Shown: positions 1 through 11,075, counted from the first letter of the stretch. The stretch is 64,000 bases of DNA from Atriophallophorus winterbourni (GCA_013407085.1 JACCGJ010002601.1:1-64000), one strand, 5' to 3'. The notes: generated from the letters alone by a model not told the origin. A program made the numbers and translations.

Positions 1-47
1 CTTCGGTCGATGTCGACCATGGATGTACATCACAAACGCGTGAAAGT

Positions 48-876
48 TCAAGTTTTGCAGCTTTTTGAGTGACTAAACAGTCCGATTCGGGAGGAACAAT
101 CTCTCCCGCAGCGTTGGCAACGATAGTCAGAACTCGGTTGTATTGCGTTAGTTGCACGTTGGCGGCGTGATCTGCGTTCAGCTGCCAAGAGTTGTATCTG
201 CTCCTCCCCAGCATGCAGACGACGCTTTACACAGTGCCTCCAATGTGAGCGGTCGAGAGCAAGTTCTTCCCAACTCGCCGGGTCAATGCCAAGAGCTTTC
301 ATATCTCTTTTACAAACGTCTTTGTACCGCAAGTGCGGTCTGCCCAATGGTCGACTTCCTAGTTGCAACTCACCATAGAGTAGATCTTTCGGAATACGAC
401 CATTTTCCATTCTATAGACATGACCAAGCCAGCGCAGGCGGCGCTGTCGCAATAGAGTGAACATGCTCTGTAGACCAGCTTTTAAAAGCACTTAGCATTA
501 GTCACTCTGTCCATCCACGATATGTTCAAGATACGACGGATGCTTCGTAGATGGAAAGCATTCAGCTTCCGTTCGTGTCTTGCGTGGGTGGTCCAGGTTC
601 ACCTGCGTACAGTAAAAGCGTTCAGTAAGCACGCGCTGTAAACCATCAGTTTCGGATTTACAGTCAGCTTGCGGTTACCCCAAACACGAGAGTTCCAAAC
701 GGGACAGAAGACAGTGCTCTGCCAATCCGCTTATCAATCTCCGTGTCTAGCGAGAGGTTATCCGCAATGGTTGAACCAAGGTATGTGAACTGATGTACTG
801 ATTCAAGCTGACAGTTTCCAACAGTTATGATGGGAGGCGATACAGTCCCTTGGCTAAGGACTTTGGTCTTGCTCAT
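48..876 (-). pseudogene. RTE ORF2 C-terminal region with zinc finger
   Basis: This is the C-terminal third of the RTE protein in two frames (876-664 and 491-48), with the joining segment 492-663 broken. It shows the thumb/connection motifs VHQFTYLGSTI and RRLRWLGHVYRMENGRIPKD, GRPHLRYKDVCKRDMK and SWEELALDRSHWR. It ends in a Cys2-His-Cys-like finger, YRCQRCGRDCSSRIGLFSHS followed by KSC. Such terminal fingers are common in RTE proteins and are thought to bind nucleic acid. The same tail appears in plus orientation at 8280-8637 and again at 16980-17400. Confidence 0.8.
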
Positions 877-2179
877 GCTTATTGTTAGACCAAAGTCTTT
901 GCATGCCGACGAAAAAACAGTCCATTAGAGACTGAAGGTGCTCATGGGAGTGATCAATAAAGGCTGCATCGTCGGTAAACAGCAGGTCACGGATTAGCAC
1001 ATTTCGTGCCTTGGTTTGTGCTCTCAACCGGTTTAGGTTGAAAAGCTTGCCATCATTTCGCGTGCGTAAGTAAATACCTTCTGTTCTCGTCCTGAAAGCG
1101 TACTTCAGAAGCAGAGCAAAGAAAATGCCGAACAGCGTGGGAGCCAGAACACACCCTTGTTTGGACGCCTCGGCGAATTTCAAAGACTTCTGAGCTGAAA
1201 CCGTTAAAATGGACTGAGCCCTTCATGCCTGAGTGGAACGAAATAACGAGCTTTAGCAGTCTTGGTGGGCAGCCTATCAAATCAAGCATTTTGAAAAGAC
1301 CCTCCCTGCTGACGTAGTCGAATGCCTTCGTTAAATCAATAAAAACAGCGTATAATGGCATACGCTGTTCCCGACACTTTTCTTGAAGTTGTCTTAGGGA
1401 GAAGATCATGTCAACGGTCGATCTTCCCTTGCGAAAGCCACATTGAGATTCGGAGTAAATTCTATCAGCTAAAACTTGCAGCCGGATCTGTAAGACTTTA
1501 GCAAACAATTTGCCTACAACATTCAGAAGGGAGATTCCTCTGTAATTGTTGCAGTCGCCTCTATCTCCTTTATTCTTGAATAGTGTGATGATCTTTGTGT
1601 CTCGCATCTCTTGTGGGACACACTCCTCCTGCCAGCACTGAAGAAGCAAATGGTGAAGCGGTTGTAATAATGCTGCTCTACCGCATTTGATGAGCTCAGG
1701 TGGAATTCCGTCGTCACCAGGGGCCTTCCCATTCGCTAAGCGGTCGATTGATCTATTGAGCTCATCAAGAGTAGGGGGAGTATCTAGATATTCAATAGTC
1801 GGCAACCGCTCGAAATTTTCAAATACATGTGGTAAAACCGTACTGTCCCTAGAGTAGAGGGAGGAGAAGTGCTCTACCCATCTTTCCATCTGCTGAGTTT
1901 TGTCCACAATCGGGTCACCAGATACAGAATAATGGGAGCCATTTTATGTTTGTTTGGACCAATGGCTCTCTTGATCCCATCATACATGCCGTGAAAATTT
2001 CCAGTATCCGCAGCTTTTTGGATACTAAGGCTAATTTCTGTCCAGTAGTCATTTGCACATCGCCTTGCAGTCTGTTGGACCTTATTTCTGGCTGCTCTTA
2101 AAAGTCGTAAGTTTTCCTCTGTTGGCATACCTTTGAACCTCAAGAATGCTGACCGTTTCTCATCCAACACAGCAGTCAT
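854..2179 (-). pseudogene. RTE reverse transcriptase, frameshifted
   Basis: Three overlapping frames (2179-1874, 1907-1053, 1183-854) together give a reverse transcriptase. Recognisable blocks are NGKAPGDDGIPPELIK, ITLFKNKGDRGDCNNYRGIS, QCGFRKGRSTVDMIFSLRQL, FIDLTKAFDYVSREGLFKML, then after a frameshift QGCVLAPTLFGIFF and LLFTDDAAFIDHS. The catalytic pair is TDDA where related elements usually have ADDA. The product would copy element RNA at the nicked target. The frameshift near 1150 separates the palm motifs, so no active enzyme can be made from this copy. Confidence 0.85.
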
Positions 2180-3213
2180 CTCAGAAGCTTTTGCTTCGAA
2201 CCAGTCGCTCGTTCGAGCTTTCTTCGGACCGAAAGTGGAAAGTGCGACTCGGCATATGCTGTTTTAATCGATTCCCAGTTTTCTGAAGCCGATTCAAGTG
2301 GGGTTGTCTTGCTGAACTCGGCTGTGAAGGCTTTTGTAAATCGCGCAGCTAGATTAGGTTCGCACATGCGGGTGACGTCAATTCTAGGCTTACCAGACAA
2401 TTTGGTGCGGTGAAATCTCGTGTCGGAAAGCTTCAGTTTTGCACAAACCAGTGAATGATCAGTGTCACAGTCTGCGCTTTGATATGATCTGGTGAGAAGT
2501 ACGCTTTCTATATTAGTGCGCCTAACAAGAATAAGATCAAGCGGGTGCCAGTGCTTAGAGCGAGGATGTTTCCAAGAGACCTTATGCTGTGGTTTTGTTT
2601 GAAAGAAAGTGTTACTAACACAGAGACTGAACTGTGTGCATAATTCTAAAAGGCGTAGTCCATTTTCATTAGCTTTACCTACACCGAATTTCCCGAGACA
2701 GTTTTGCCAAGATTCGTAATCCGCACCAACTCTAGCATTGAAATCACCCAGTACCACTACACAGTTTCTTTGTGGCACGTTTTTCAGGAATGTTGCGAGG
2801 TTGTAATAAAAAGCGTCTTTTTCAGCAGTCGTCGCAGAGAGCGTCGGCGCATAAACGTTTACCAACGTAATGGTACCAGTAATGAACCTCAGATTTAGAG
2901 TCCAAATCCGTTCGCTCCCGCTGCTGCTCGGTTCTGTTGCATTTAGAAGGTCGTTTCGAACGGCAAACCCAACTCCATGCAGTCGAGGCTCATCAGAACC
3001 CCTTCCTTTCCAAAAAAACGTGTAATATCTTTCTGTCAGCTTACCAGTGTCTGGTAATCGCGTCTCTTGTAGGGCTGCCACGTCGACCTTTAGTCTCTTT
3101 AACTCGTTGTTGATAACAGCAGATTTTCTTACGCCTCTGATATTCGAGACGTCGTCGTGAAATCCAGGAAGCATGGACCGGACGTTCCAGGTTCCCAGTT
3201 TCAGAAATGACAT
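2176..3213 (-). pseudogene. RTE endonuclease domain (5' part of ORF2)
   Basis: An open stretch of 345 residues encodes the apurinic/apyrimidinic-like endonuclease that nicks target DNA before reverse transcription. Visible motifs in order are GTWNVRSM near residue 7, ALQETRLP near 47, GVGFAVRN near 80, NVYAPT near 119, VVLGDFNARVG near 153, LDLILVRR near 225 and DTDHSLVCAKL near 250. These include the catalytic Glu, the GDFN block and the terminal SDH-like Asp-His. The domain itself looks intact; the frame is lost downstream, near 2176, where the linker to the reverse transcriptase continues in another frame. In database annotation this family is often mislabelled craniofacial development protein 2; here it is clearly transposon-derived. 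Confidence 0.85.
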
Positions 3214-4030
3214 TGGTTTTTTCGTAGTTGGTTTCGCTGGTGCGGAAATAACAGTCTGCTTGTCGGTTGATTCCTAATCCCCATGCACCCAATGAGGATA
3301 GCAGACCGTGGCGAGACGGCACCATATTGGCTGGGGGCTGCCCAGCTTGAGGCGGGCGGTAGCCGTCCAATGAGACCTGAAAGTCTCTCCCACCGTCGAA
3401 AGCAGCCCCAGGCGCTGAGCTCTACGCCAATCGAGCCATAGCTTTTAACCGGTATCTGCTGCTTCCCGTGTTATTATCCGCAGAAGCGGAATGGAGTGTC
3501 CTCTCCATTGGTGCGTTGTGATGTACGCCAGGGCAGTTCAAAGTGGAGAACTAGCTGTTGCCCATGCAGCAAGTGCTCCCTCTCCACGGCACCATCGGAA
3601 CCAAAGGAACAGCTAGGCTGATACGTTTGGACAACGATGCCGTCGCAGAAGTTGGCAGGGCGAAGTTGTAAAAAAAACTTCGGACTGCCTAACGGGACTC
3701 CGGCTCCGGATTTTTCCTCGAGGTTGACTCCTGAAGCCTTTTCCATGGTTGGATGTAGCCACAAGGCAGTGGAGGTTTGAGATAAGGGTTGTCCTTCCCC
3801 TAAATGAGCCGCCTTCATGGACTAACGAGCTCCACCTTCCCGAAGCTTGCTGGTTTTGAGGCGCCAGTCAGCCGCCTTCAACCTTTCTCCTGTCAGTAGA
3901 AGCAGTTCCGCCGGGTCACACAGGGCCACGCGTGCAGGCCAGGAGCAGGACTTGGTTGTCAGAGGCTATATGAGACGCAGGCTATTGGAGCAGTTTTGGA
4001 ATTGGGAGCTTATCCCCAAAACCGTCCCGG

Positions 4031-4599
4031 CCGTGACAACCTTGGAACTTCTTCACACTAACAACGCAACAAAATGAGCTAACGAAACTAGTGGTTGCAC
4101 TTGAAAATGGTTGAGAAGGCTACGTTTGTCATAACCTATTCATAGAGTTGCCAGAACACAAATAACCCTCGCATAATTTCACAAATTGCGGAATCACGTC
4201 ACAAATCTCAAAGAAAATACTAGCAGATTTAGCTAGTACGAAGAACGCAACGAAATCCTAAAACAATTTATCGAACCATTAAAAAAGCAATGAAGTTAAA
4301 ACTTGGTGTTTTACTGATCGTGACAGATAACGGACTGAGTTATTCTGTCGTGGAAACCGCTAACGCTATAGCCAGTTTTCATTCATGAGTTTTCAACCCC
4401 AAGTATGTTTCAATACCATCGGAATTGTCAGCACCTATAAGCGATACATACATCAATTTAGAGATAATATAGAATACTACATACAACAAACCATCTTTCT
4501 ATTAGACATTAAAAAAAAGAAAGTCTGTTGCGCTTAATTAAACGTTTGTGTTAATTTATTCCTGTCTGAATTGTAGATAACATTTTGTGATGAATTTAT
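4031..4599. other. AT-rich flank, nothing recognised
   Basis: No open frame of note, repeat or RNA gene was recognised between the RTE 5' end and the first hammerhead repeat. The base composition drops abruptly to AT-rich compared with the RTE leader. Confidence 0.5.
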
Positions 4600-4642
4600 C
4601 TCTCACCCACTGTTTCAATGCTCACTGAAACTAAGCTTAAAG

Positions 4643-4686
4643 TCCCCACATGATAATGGCAAACAGCCAGAAACCGGTTATGGAGT
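4643..4686 (+). ncRNA. Hammerhead ribozyme motif, degenerate (copy 1)
   Basis: Stem I strand CCCCAC, a core decayed to ATGATAA, stem II TGGC/GCCA closing an AAACA loop, then GAAA, the palindromic stem III ACCGGT, cleavage base T at 4679 and the returning strand ATGGAG. The decayed core makes activity unlikely. Confidence 0.55.
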
Positions 4687-4874
4687 GTAACTGCTGTGTA
4701 TGTGAGCAACAAATATATTGGTCATTTTGAGCACTTGACCAAGAATCATTCTGTAATTCTTTATTTCAATATCGTGTTTCGTGTTTTGAAAATCTATTTA
4801 ACAGTGGCATGCAGGTCTAACATTGTTTACCACCTACCCATTTTTCAATCCATACTGAACATAAGCCTCTCAGT

Positions 4875-4916
4875 CTCAACCTAATGAAGGCAAAAAGTCG
4901 GAAACCGGTCGTGGAG
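4875..4916 (+). ncRNA. Hammerhead ribozyme motif (copy 2)
   Basis: Stem I CTCAAC/GTGGAG, core CTAATGA (one change from CUGAUGA), a weakened stem II AGGC/GTCG, GAAA, then ACCGGT with cleavage base C at 4910. The GUC cleavage triplet is the classic hammerhead one. Confidence 0.6.
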
Positions 4917-5199
4917 TGAAAGTACTGGGGATGTGAGCACCAAAATACAATACCACGAAATGCGTTTCTGTCGAAAACGTTATGAAACATGAAGAAATCG
5001 ATATTATGCCGACGATTTGAAGCATGAATTTCCGAAGATTCCCCGAAATTTGAATTCAACTGAAGTTCAAGGTGCGCCAATTTACGTACATGTATTATAT
5101 TCTATTTTGCGTGCACAAGGATCAACTTTTATCCGTGTGACGTACAGGAAATTAACATGATCCTAGTGATTTTATGTAGTGGTTGAAATTATGTAAGTC

Positions 5200-5440
5200 T
5201 ATTACCGGTTTCTACAAAGTTATTGTTGAATGCCACTGTTACATAGGGTTTGTGCCACAAACCATGGTTTTCAAACGGAGAATCACATAGGTCAAGCACT
5301 CTAGGCGGTTATGGATGACTAAATTAATGTGTTGCTCACATTCAACGCACTTGAAAACCACACCGGTTTCCGGCTGTTTGCCGTCATCAAGTGGAGGCAG
5401 TTTGATTAGTTTCAGTGAGCATTAAATCAGTAGATAAATG
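5200..5440 (-). repeat. Retrozyme-like repeat, minus strand, internally shortened
   Basis: A related repeat in the opposite orientation to the 4600-4960 copy. It has one clear hammerhead (5357-5396) and a remnant of a second, with its ACCGGT at 5204-5209. The two ACCGGT boxes are 158 bases apart instead of 231-240, so there is an internal deletion. The conserved internal hairpin is present as GGTTTGT/ACAAACC. Confidence 0.6.
5357..5396 (-). ncRNA. Hammerhead ribozyme motif (copy 3)
   Basis: On the minus strand: CTCCAC, core TTGATGA, a perfect stem II CGGC/GCCG around AAACA, GAAA, ACCGGT. A base seems to be missing at the cleavage site (GTG where other copies have GTCGTG or GTAGTG). C3 is changed to T, so activity is doubtful, but the fold is very clear. 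Confidence 0.6.
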
Positions 5441-5599
5441 TTAAATGTTTCGTTTTTGGGGTCTGTAAGTAATTAGCACATTGAAAATTATATTTGGCCG
5501 TTAATAGCTATTTGGTAACTATTTTGTAATTGCAGTGTTGGCATAAATGTTACGAGCGAATTAAAATACGTCATGAACATCAAGTGCGATTTGATATAT

Positions 5600-7900
5600 A
5601 ATTTCACTAATCAAGTAAATACAAGGTAATTCAAGTTGCTTGATGGTCTAAACAGCAGCAAGATTAAAACAAACAAAGGATGGCAAAAATTGAAATGTAA
5701 GTGTACAAAACAAGATAAGATGTATATATGTGTTCGGAAAACTAATAATTCAATACAAATTCGTCTAATTTCGTTTTAATTTCGTGCTAGATATTGGAGT
5801 GAGCAACGGTTGAAGGTAAATTGTTCCAAGTAAAACAGACACGGACAGAGTAAAAATATCTTCTGCAGTTCAGGCGGGAATGGGGTACGACCAGCACATA
5901 TTCATGTGTCTGATAATTTCTCGTATCACTTTGCGTGAATAAATCCTATAATTGTTGGTTCAGGGTATGATAACTCTTCTAAAGTAAGATAAGGTCTCCT
6001 CTGATTCGTTGATCGGGAAAGTCGACCTGATTCAGTTGAGCTATCCTTTCTTTATAAGGTTTGTTTTGGATGCTCAGAACTAGTTTTGTTGAGTGGTGAT
6101 AGATTCGCTGCATAATTTCAACATCCTTATTGAGCCACGGAGTCCATGACTGTACACCGTATTCCATGACTGTTCTCAAGTATGTATTAATAATCCTTAA
6201 GAGTATCTGGCGCGAAAATTTTTCCAAATACCCGTTTAGATTTACGGCACGCCTTGCTTTTTTTAAAGTCAATCTTATTTTGAAGTGAGGTTTTTAACCT
6301 AGAGCATATCCAGACACATAAATGTTTTTTTCACTGTAATTTTCACGGACCTGCCAACCTATATGATATGTGAACTCTACTGGATTCCCCACGTTTATGA
6401 TCCTGCATTTGTTAAAGTTAAACGGCATTTTTTTCTTCAACGACCAGTGTGAAGTATATGGAGATCTTTTTGTAATAGCAGACAGTCTTCTGGACTACGT
6501 ATGCTGCGCCAAATCTTTATGTCGTCCGAAAATAACGAAATGTTACATCGAATAATTTCCGGTATTTCATTGACATAAACCAGAAAGCGGATCGGACCAA
6601 GGACTGAACCGTGGGGATCTCCGCTAGTTGCTGCTATTGGTTTTGATAATGCACCGTCAACATATACCTTGGTAGTGCCGTTTGATATGTAGTCATTTAG
6701 CCAATTCAACAACTTTCCAGTAATACCAAGACTTTCAAGCTTCTTCAGAAGTAGGTATATTCAACACGATCAAATTCGTTTTAGATATCTAGGTAGCAGG
6801 CTTGCATTGCTTGCCCTTTATCTACTGATTGTGTCCAATCGTCCAGCGTTATCAGTAAATTAGATAAGCCGGATTAATTCCGTCTAAATCCATGCTGTTT
6901 GCTCGAAAGCATCTTATTATTTTCGAAATTGTTTCAATAGATCTTTTACAATCAGGCGCTCAGGTTTTTTTGAAATCACAGGTAAAATAGTAACGGGTCG
7001 ATAATTAGATACACCGAAGCGACTTCCATCTTTATAAATAGGAGAAATTATTCCGCGTTTCCAATGTGTAGGAATCATTCCAGTTGTCAGTGTTTGTTTG
7101 AACCGGTATGTGACTGTTTTGTATAGCAAATTCGCATATTGCTTTAATATTAGCTGGGGTATTCCGTCGGGTCCAGGAAACTTACCGGTTTTAAGATTAA
7201 ATAAGGCTTGAAATACGCGTTTCGACGAGACATTTATTGCATTCATATCATCCGTGATTGAAATGGTTTCATTTGGGATGTAAATCGCATGTTCCCTGGT
7301 GAGGAATACAAATGAACAAAACGTGGCTAAATCTTCAGCAGATACTGATGCAGTTGTTTTTGGTACAGCTGACGTGCTTCATCGTTTACAATACGATAAA
7401 GTATTTTGGGGTTGAGCTCCACCATGCGTGATATCACATTTTGGATTTACAACTTGTCTTGAATGACAAATTTGTTTACTTTTTTCCGCTGTAAACGGAA
7501 TGTATCTCAGGTTTCGCCGATGGTGTCGCTAAGCAATTTTTTCTTACACTCAACCACTTACGAGTACTGCTTCATTAATTAAAATTCAAGGTTTTTTTTT
7601 CTTGAGATCTTGATGACACATTCAGAGCTCACGTTTCTATTGAATTCTTGAGATTAGAAATTTGCCATACCCAAAACTCATATACGTTGCTGGGTTCCTG
7701 TTTTTAAGAGCATCACTCAGAGCCATAATGTTGATCAGTCTAACTGATTTACGGACATCATTTTTTCTTACAGATTCAAACGGTTAATCAAACTGGATGG
7801 AGACGTTATCACTTAGTCCCAGTGGACTTTCGTAATCAACGATATCAATGTCGTGTTCATTTCTTGTCAGAACTAGATCCTATAGTGAAGGCACATCGGT
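5600..7900 (-). mobile_element. CR1/Jockey-like LINE, endonuclease end to 3' end, degenerate
   Basis: Minus-strand LINE fragment read from 7900 down. The end of an endonuclease domain is visible near 7870-7790 (LTRNEHDIDIVDYESP, then LSDNVSIQF). Reverse transcriptase follows at 7246-6917 (FPGPDGIPQLILKQ, WKRGIISPIYKDGSR, NYRPVTILPVISK) and 6712-6437 (SGDPHGSVLGPIRFLVYVN, SLFSDDIKIWRSI). The C-terminal region is at 6272-5979 (LRTVMEYGVQSWTPWLNKDV, MQRIYHHSTKLVLS). The catalytic pair reads SDD. Several stops and frameshifts break it. The 3' tail near 5630 contains repeated TTGAATTACC-like units, and the same tail ends the copy at 22.86 kb. The 5' end abuts an RTE fragment at about 7900-7945. 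Confidence 0.75.
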
Positions 7901-7944
7901 TCCGCGTATCGGGTATTACATGCTATGTGTTCATAAGGAGGAAT

Positions 7945-8695
7945 ATCGTAAACAACTTACTGAATGCGCGTTCGAGGGAGTGTTCTGTGTGAATAATACT
8001 GCTCTACAATCGTGTTTGGGGTATTTGCAAGCTGACTGTAAAGACAAAGATGATGGTATACATTGCGTGCGTACTAAATTCTTTACAGTACGGCAGTGAA
8101 ACCTGGACCACCAACGCAAGACAGGAACGGAAGCTGAATGCTTTCCATCTACGAAGCATCCGTCGTAACTTGAACATATCGTGGATGGAAAGAGTTACTA
8201 ATGCTGAAGTGCTTACATAAGCTGGTCTACAGAGCATGTTCACCCTATTACTACAGCGCCGTTTTGGTGGCTTGGTCATGTATACAGAATGAAAAATGTT
8301 CGTATTCCGAAAGGTATACTCTATGGTGAGTTGAAATTAGGAAGTCGACCATTGGGCAGACCACACCTGCGGTACAAAGACGTTTGCAAAATGGACATGA
8401 TAACTCTTGGCCTTGACTCCATGAGTTGGGAAGAACTTGCTCTTGACCACTCATATTGGAGGCATTGTGCAAAGCGTCTTCTGCAAGCTGGAAAGTAGCA
8501 GATACAGCTCTTGGCTGCTGAACGCAGTGCACGCTGCCGGCGTGCAACTGGCGCTTTACAACCGAGTTCTGACTATCGGGAGAGATTGTTCCTCCGGAAT
8601 CGGGCACCTTATTCATTCAAAAAGCTGTAGAATATGAAACTTCATGCAAATGTGATGTACATCCATGGTCGACATCGACCGGAGGAGGCCAACAG
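7945..8695 (+). mobile_element. RTE LINE 3' fragment, plus orientation
   Basis: This reads as the reverse complement of roughly bases 1-720 and is therefore a 5'-truncated copy of the same RTE family in the opposite orientation. It preserves the C-terminal motifs GRPHLRYKDVCKMDMI and SWEELALDHSYWRHC and the terminal sequence ending near 8690. Stops interrupt every frame. The very similar ends at 1 and 8690 face outward, so the region 1-8695 is bounded by an inverted pair of RTE 3' ends. Confidence 0.8.
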
Positions 8696-9480
8696 AGAAA
8701 CAGAATACTGCTCTACAAATCCGGTAAATTTGAGTCACAGCATTCTCCATTCTTCTTTATCGTGATTTAGCCTGTTCTGTAGTAAGGTGACCTTGACCGT
8801 GTTCATTTGTATTAAATTGATGTGGATACACAATAGTAGTTAAATAAACCACTGATCCTGGTCGTTCCCACGAGACGTGACACATTGTAAGAGTACTATA
8901 GGTTGTTTAGCGGTAAGGTCAAATCATTGGTGGTGGGTTGACTACTACTTAATCATGTTCCCTGTCCTTACTATCACACTTATTCGGACGAAGCTTCTGT
9001 GTCGGGATTGAAACTTTACCAAAAAACTGCTCTAACCGATTGCACTCAAATTTATTTGCATTATGAATACACCTTAGGTACCAAATCACATTCCAGTCGA
9101 ATGATTATTCATTCTGGTTTGGCTTCCGTGTGTTATTATTAACTCAACGGGATTCTGATACGGAAATTGCTGTTACTTTTGGAATTAACATGTATAGATA
9201 TGAACATGTTTCGAAAACATTTTTGTATACTCTCACAGATTTTTTTAAATATTGTGACCTATAATTCTGATTTAATCAAATATCAATATATACTAATCAT
9301 CAGGTCGAATTAAATCATATTGCCCTTTGGATATTGTTCATAAAAATGATCGCCTGTCCCCTTTTCTTCAAGTAACTTCTTCGAAAGTCAGATTTCAAAC
9401 GAATTATAACGAAACCACCTCGCTTATACGAAGTTATGATAGGTCTCCTCATTCCCAATCTACAACTATTTACTAAGCTT
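8696..9480. other. AT-rich spacer, nothing recognised
   Basis: No credible open frame, repeat or RNA gene was recognised between the RTE fragment and the 3' side of the small secreted-protein gene. Confidence 0.4.
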
Positions 9481-9488
9481 CAAAATAT

Positions 9489-9494
9489 TTTATT
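9489..9494 (-). terminator. Candidate poly(A) signal AATAAA
   Basis: AATAAA on the minus strand about 190 bases after the stop codon of the gene at 9681-9971. In such AT-rich DNA the hexamer may occur by chance. Confidence 0.3.
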
Positions 9495-9680
9495 ATTTAG
9501 CGGTACAGTTTTAGTTTTATTGGTGAATTTTCTATATTGGCGAGATTAAATGAAAGTAAATCCAACAGTTACACAACGAAAACCCAACAACTATTTGAAT
9601 GTAATACGGAAAAGTCTTGTGTGAAAACAAACAGCTTTATGCTTGGAATACCAATAGTTTGTGTTGATTACCCACTCGGT

Positions 9681-9971
9681 TTAAATCTCATTCGTGTCAA
9701 TTGAAATCAATTTTAAGAGACTTTCGATAAGTGAATCCAGGTTTTCGATTTCTAAATTATTTGGATCTTTCTGCTTGGGGTTGTCGGATTTTAGTGGATC
9801 CGTTGATGTTCTTCCAATTTGGTTCACACTTGCTTCTTGCTGAAGTGATTGCTCTTCGAGCGGGTCGGTTAAATCTTCACGATCTGCTTTTTCGGCGGTT
9901 CGTGGAATTACAGCGGCATTTCCTTGATTCAGTAGTGTGAAAGCACAAAGGAGAATCACAAAGAGGTTCAT
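9681..9971 (-). CDS. Small secreted protein with leader peptide, 96 aa
   Basis: Product unknown. Starting at the ATG at 9971, the protein opens with a clear signal peptide (MNLFVILLCAFTLLNQGNA, likely cleavage before AVIPR). A polar, acidic middle rich in Asp, Glu, Gln and Ser follows, then a C-terminal amphipathic helix around ENLDSLIESLLKLIS. There are no cysteines after the leader. An in-frame ATG 21 bases upstream exists, but it lies only 26 bases from the TATA-like box and would fall close to the transcription start, so the inner ATG is preferred. The leader resembles that of the array genes (MNAFLVVCVLVLLNQIDGA), suggesting a shared leader or distant paralogy. Secretion is inferred; the role is unknown. 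It could also be the first exon of a longer spliced gene. Confidence 0.6.
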   Translation of the reverse strand: MNLFVILLCAFTLLNQGNAAVIPRTAEKADREDLTDPLEEQSLQQEASVNQIGRTSTDPLKSDNPKQKDPNNLEIENLDSLIESLLKLISIDTNEI

Positions 9972-10011
9972 GTTGACGGAGACTGAGATCATTTCAATAC
10001 TTCAATTTCCA

Positions 10012-10018
10012 ATTTATA
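10012..10018 (-). promoter_or_regulatory. TATA-like box of the 9681-9971 gene
   Basis: TATAAAT on the minus strand, about 41-47 bases before the preferred ATG, a spacing close to that of the TATTTAAA boxes of the array genes. Confidence 0.5.
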
Positions 10019-10029
10019 CAAGTCAAGTG

Positions 10030-10920
10030 AATTCAAGGCAACGTGTGCTTGACAACCAAAACACAGAAGGAATGTTTGTTGGAAAAATAAACAAAAGATC
10101 ATGTGGAACAATGTTGTGACCTTATTGTTTTTCACCAAAACAACATCCGATCTGCTACATTGCGATCGCTTTTTGAAATTGTCTCTTACCTCCTTTAGAT
10201 TATTTGAGCTGTTTGCTTTCAAATGCAAGACGCTTAAAGAGCGATTTAATAAATTCTGCTGACTTGAGGTAGACCAACATCAACGCAAGATATTCCATTC
10301 ACGATTGATAAATTAAATTATAGGTACAGGTTTCATGCATCTCATGTTTTACTAAGCAGGAAGAGTGAGAGAAAATCATAAATCTTTAATCGAATATTTT
10401 TTCGAAGTTTCCGCACAAAACTATCTCGATAAACAAAGTTATACTTGAATGCCTGTGTTAATCAGTTCGACACAGACAAACTTTCTATGACCGAGCCACG
10501 CTGTGAATCTACCGATGAAATCGATGAAAATGACTAGTGCTCATATTCCTCTCATCCCCGTGCGATAAATTCATTTGATGTGAGCACTTAACATTGATGA
10601 GTGGTCGAGTTGGGCATGTAAGACACTGTGGGGTAAGGTTGGCATGACCAGTCTGTTCAATCACATGTGCCAAAGCATATCAATATAGTTAAACCCATTA
10701 TCTCGAACAAAGGTACTCATTTGCGTACATTTTCATTACACGCACCCTACGACCAGTTTCGTGCTGTTTGAACTCATTGGCTATCAAGAGTACAATCAGG
10801 ATCCATTTGTCTTAAAGCACTGATGGAATGACAAAAGCGTTGTGCTTGTATGCCATTGTTCATTGATTTTTTAAAGATGATATTCAGTTAGAAAAAGACT
10901 CACAAAAATGTACATCACTT
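10030..10920. other. Upstream and intergenic sequence, nothing recognised
   Basis: AT-rich sequence upstream of the 9681-9971 gene. No transposon motif, RNA gene or convincing coding region was found. Confidence 0.4.
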
Positions 10921-10924
10921 CAAA

Positions 10925-11075
10925 TGGTAAAAAATATTTAAAAAATTGTTAAAGATTATTGTCAAACGTGAAAGCGCACGTGTTCATGTGGACATCTTGT
11001 GATTGTTTAAAAACGTCATGGTTTCAGATTATACCACGTGTGTAGGTAAACCGTCTAACAATTGCGCATTGCGCA
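10925..11075 (-). mobile_element. LINE ORF2 C-terminal remnant
   Basis: Minus-strand reading gives QLLDGLPTHVV, a stop, then SETMTFLNNHKMS. This aligns with the better-preserved tail VQLWNSLPTYVVQSGTVEVF found in the array near 32.6, 41.1, 49.2 and 58.1 kb. It is an older relative of that LINE 3' end, with stops. Confidence 0.55.

Larger units (their letters stand above)
1..4030 (-). mobile_element. RTE-clade LINE, nearly full length, degenerate
   Basis: A single minus-strand non-LTR retrotransposon. From its 5' side (high coordinates) it shows a GC-richer leader (about 3214-4030), an apurinic-type endonuclease, an RTE-type reverse transcriptase and a C-terminal zinc-finger tail. The 3' end is placed near base 1 because the same terminal sequence recurs, in both orientations, at 8690, 16483 and 16866, and similarity stops there each time. 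The 5' end is placed near 4030, where the GC-rich sequence gives way to AT-rich flank; this boundary is soft. The coding region is broken into at least four frames, so the copy is dead. RTE elements usually encode one long protein and carry short 3' tails, which fits the layout. Confidence 0.85.
4600..4960 (+). repeat. Retrozyme-like repeat, dimer with two hammerhead motifs
   Basis: Two hammerhead motifs in direct orientation, with predicted cleavage sites after 4679 and 4910, bound one 231-base monomer (4680-4910). The same monomer, 240 bases long, occurs on the minus strand at 35.0, 43.1 and 51.7 kb. Shared internal landmarks include the stretch running from GAGCACC through CTTGACCAAGAATCA and AACAGTGGCATRCA to CATTGTTTACCAC. 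Tandem monomers each bounded by a hammerhead are the hallmark of retrozymes, non-autonomous elements that move through self-cleaved circular RNA. Assignment to that class is inference. Confidence 0.7.

Noticed and set aside
3214..4030. Possible HDV-like ribozyme in the RTE leader
   Set aside because: Such ribozymes occur at the 5' ends of some RTE elements, but the required nested pseudoknot could not be established by eye.
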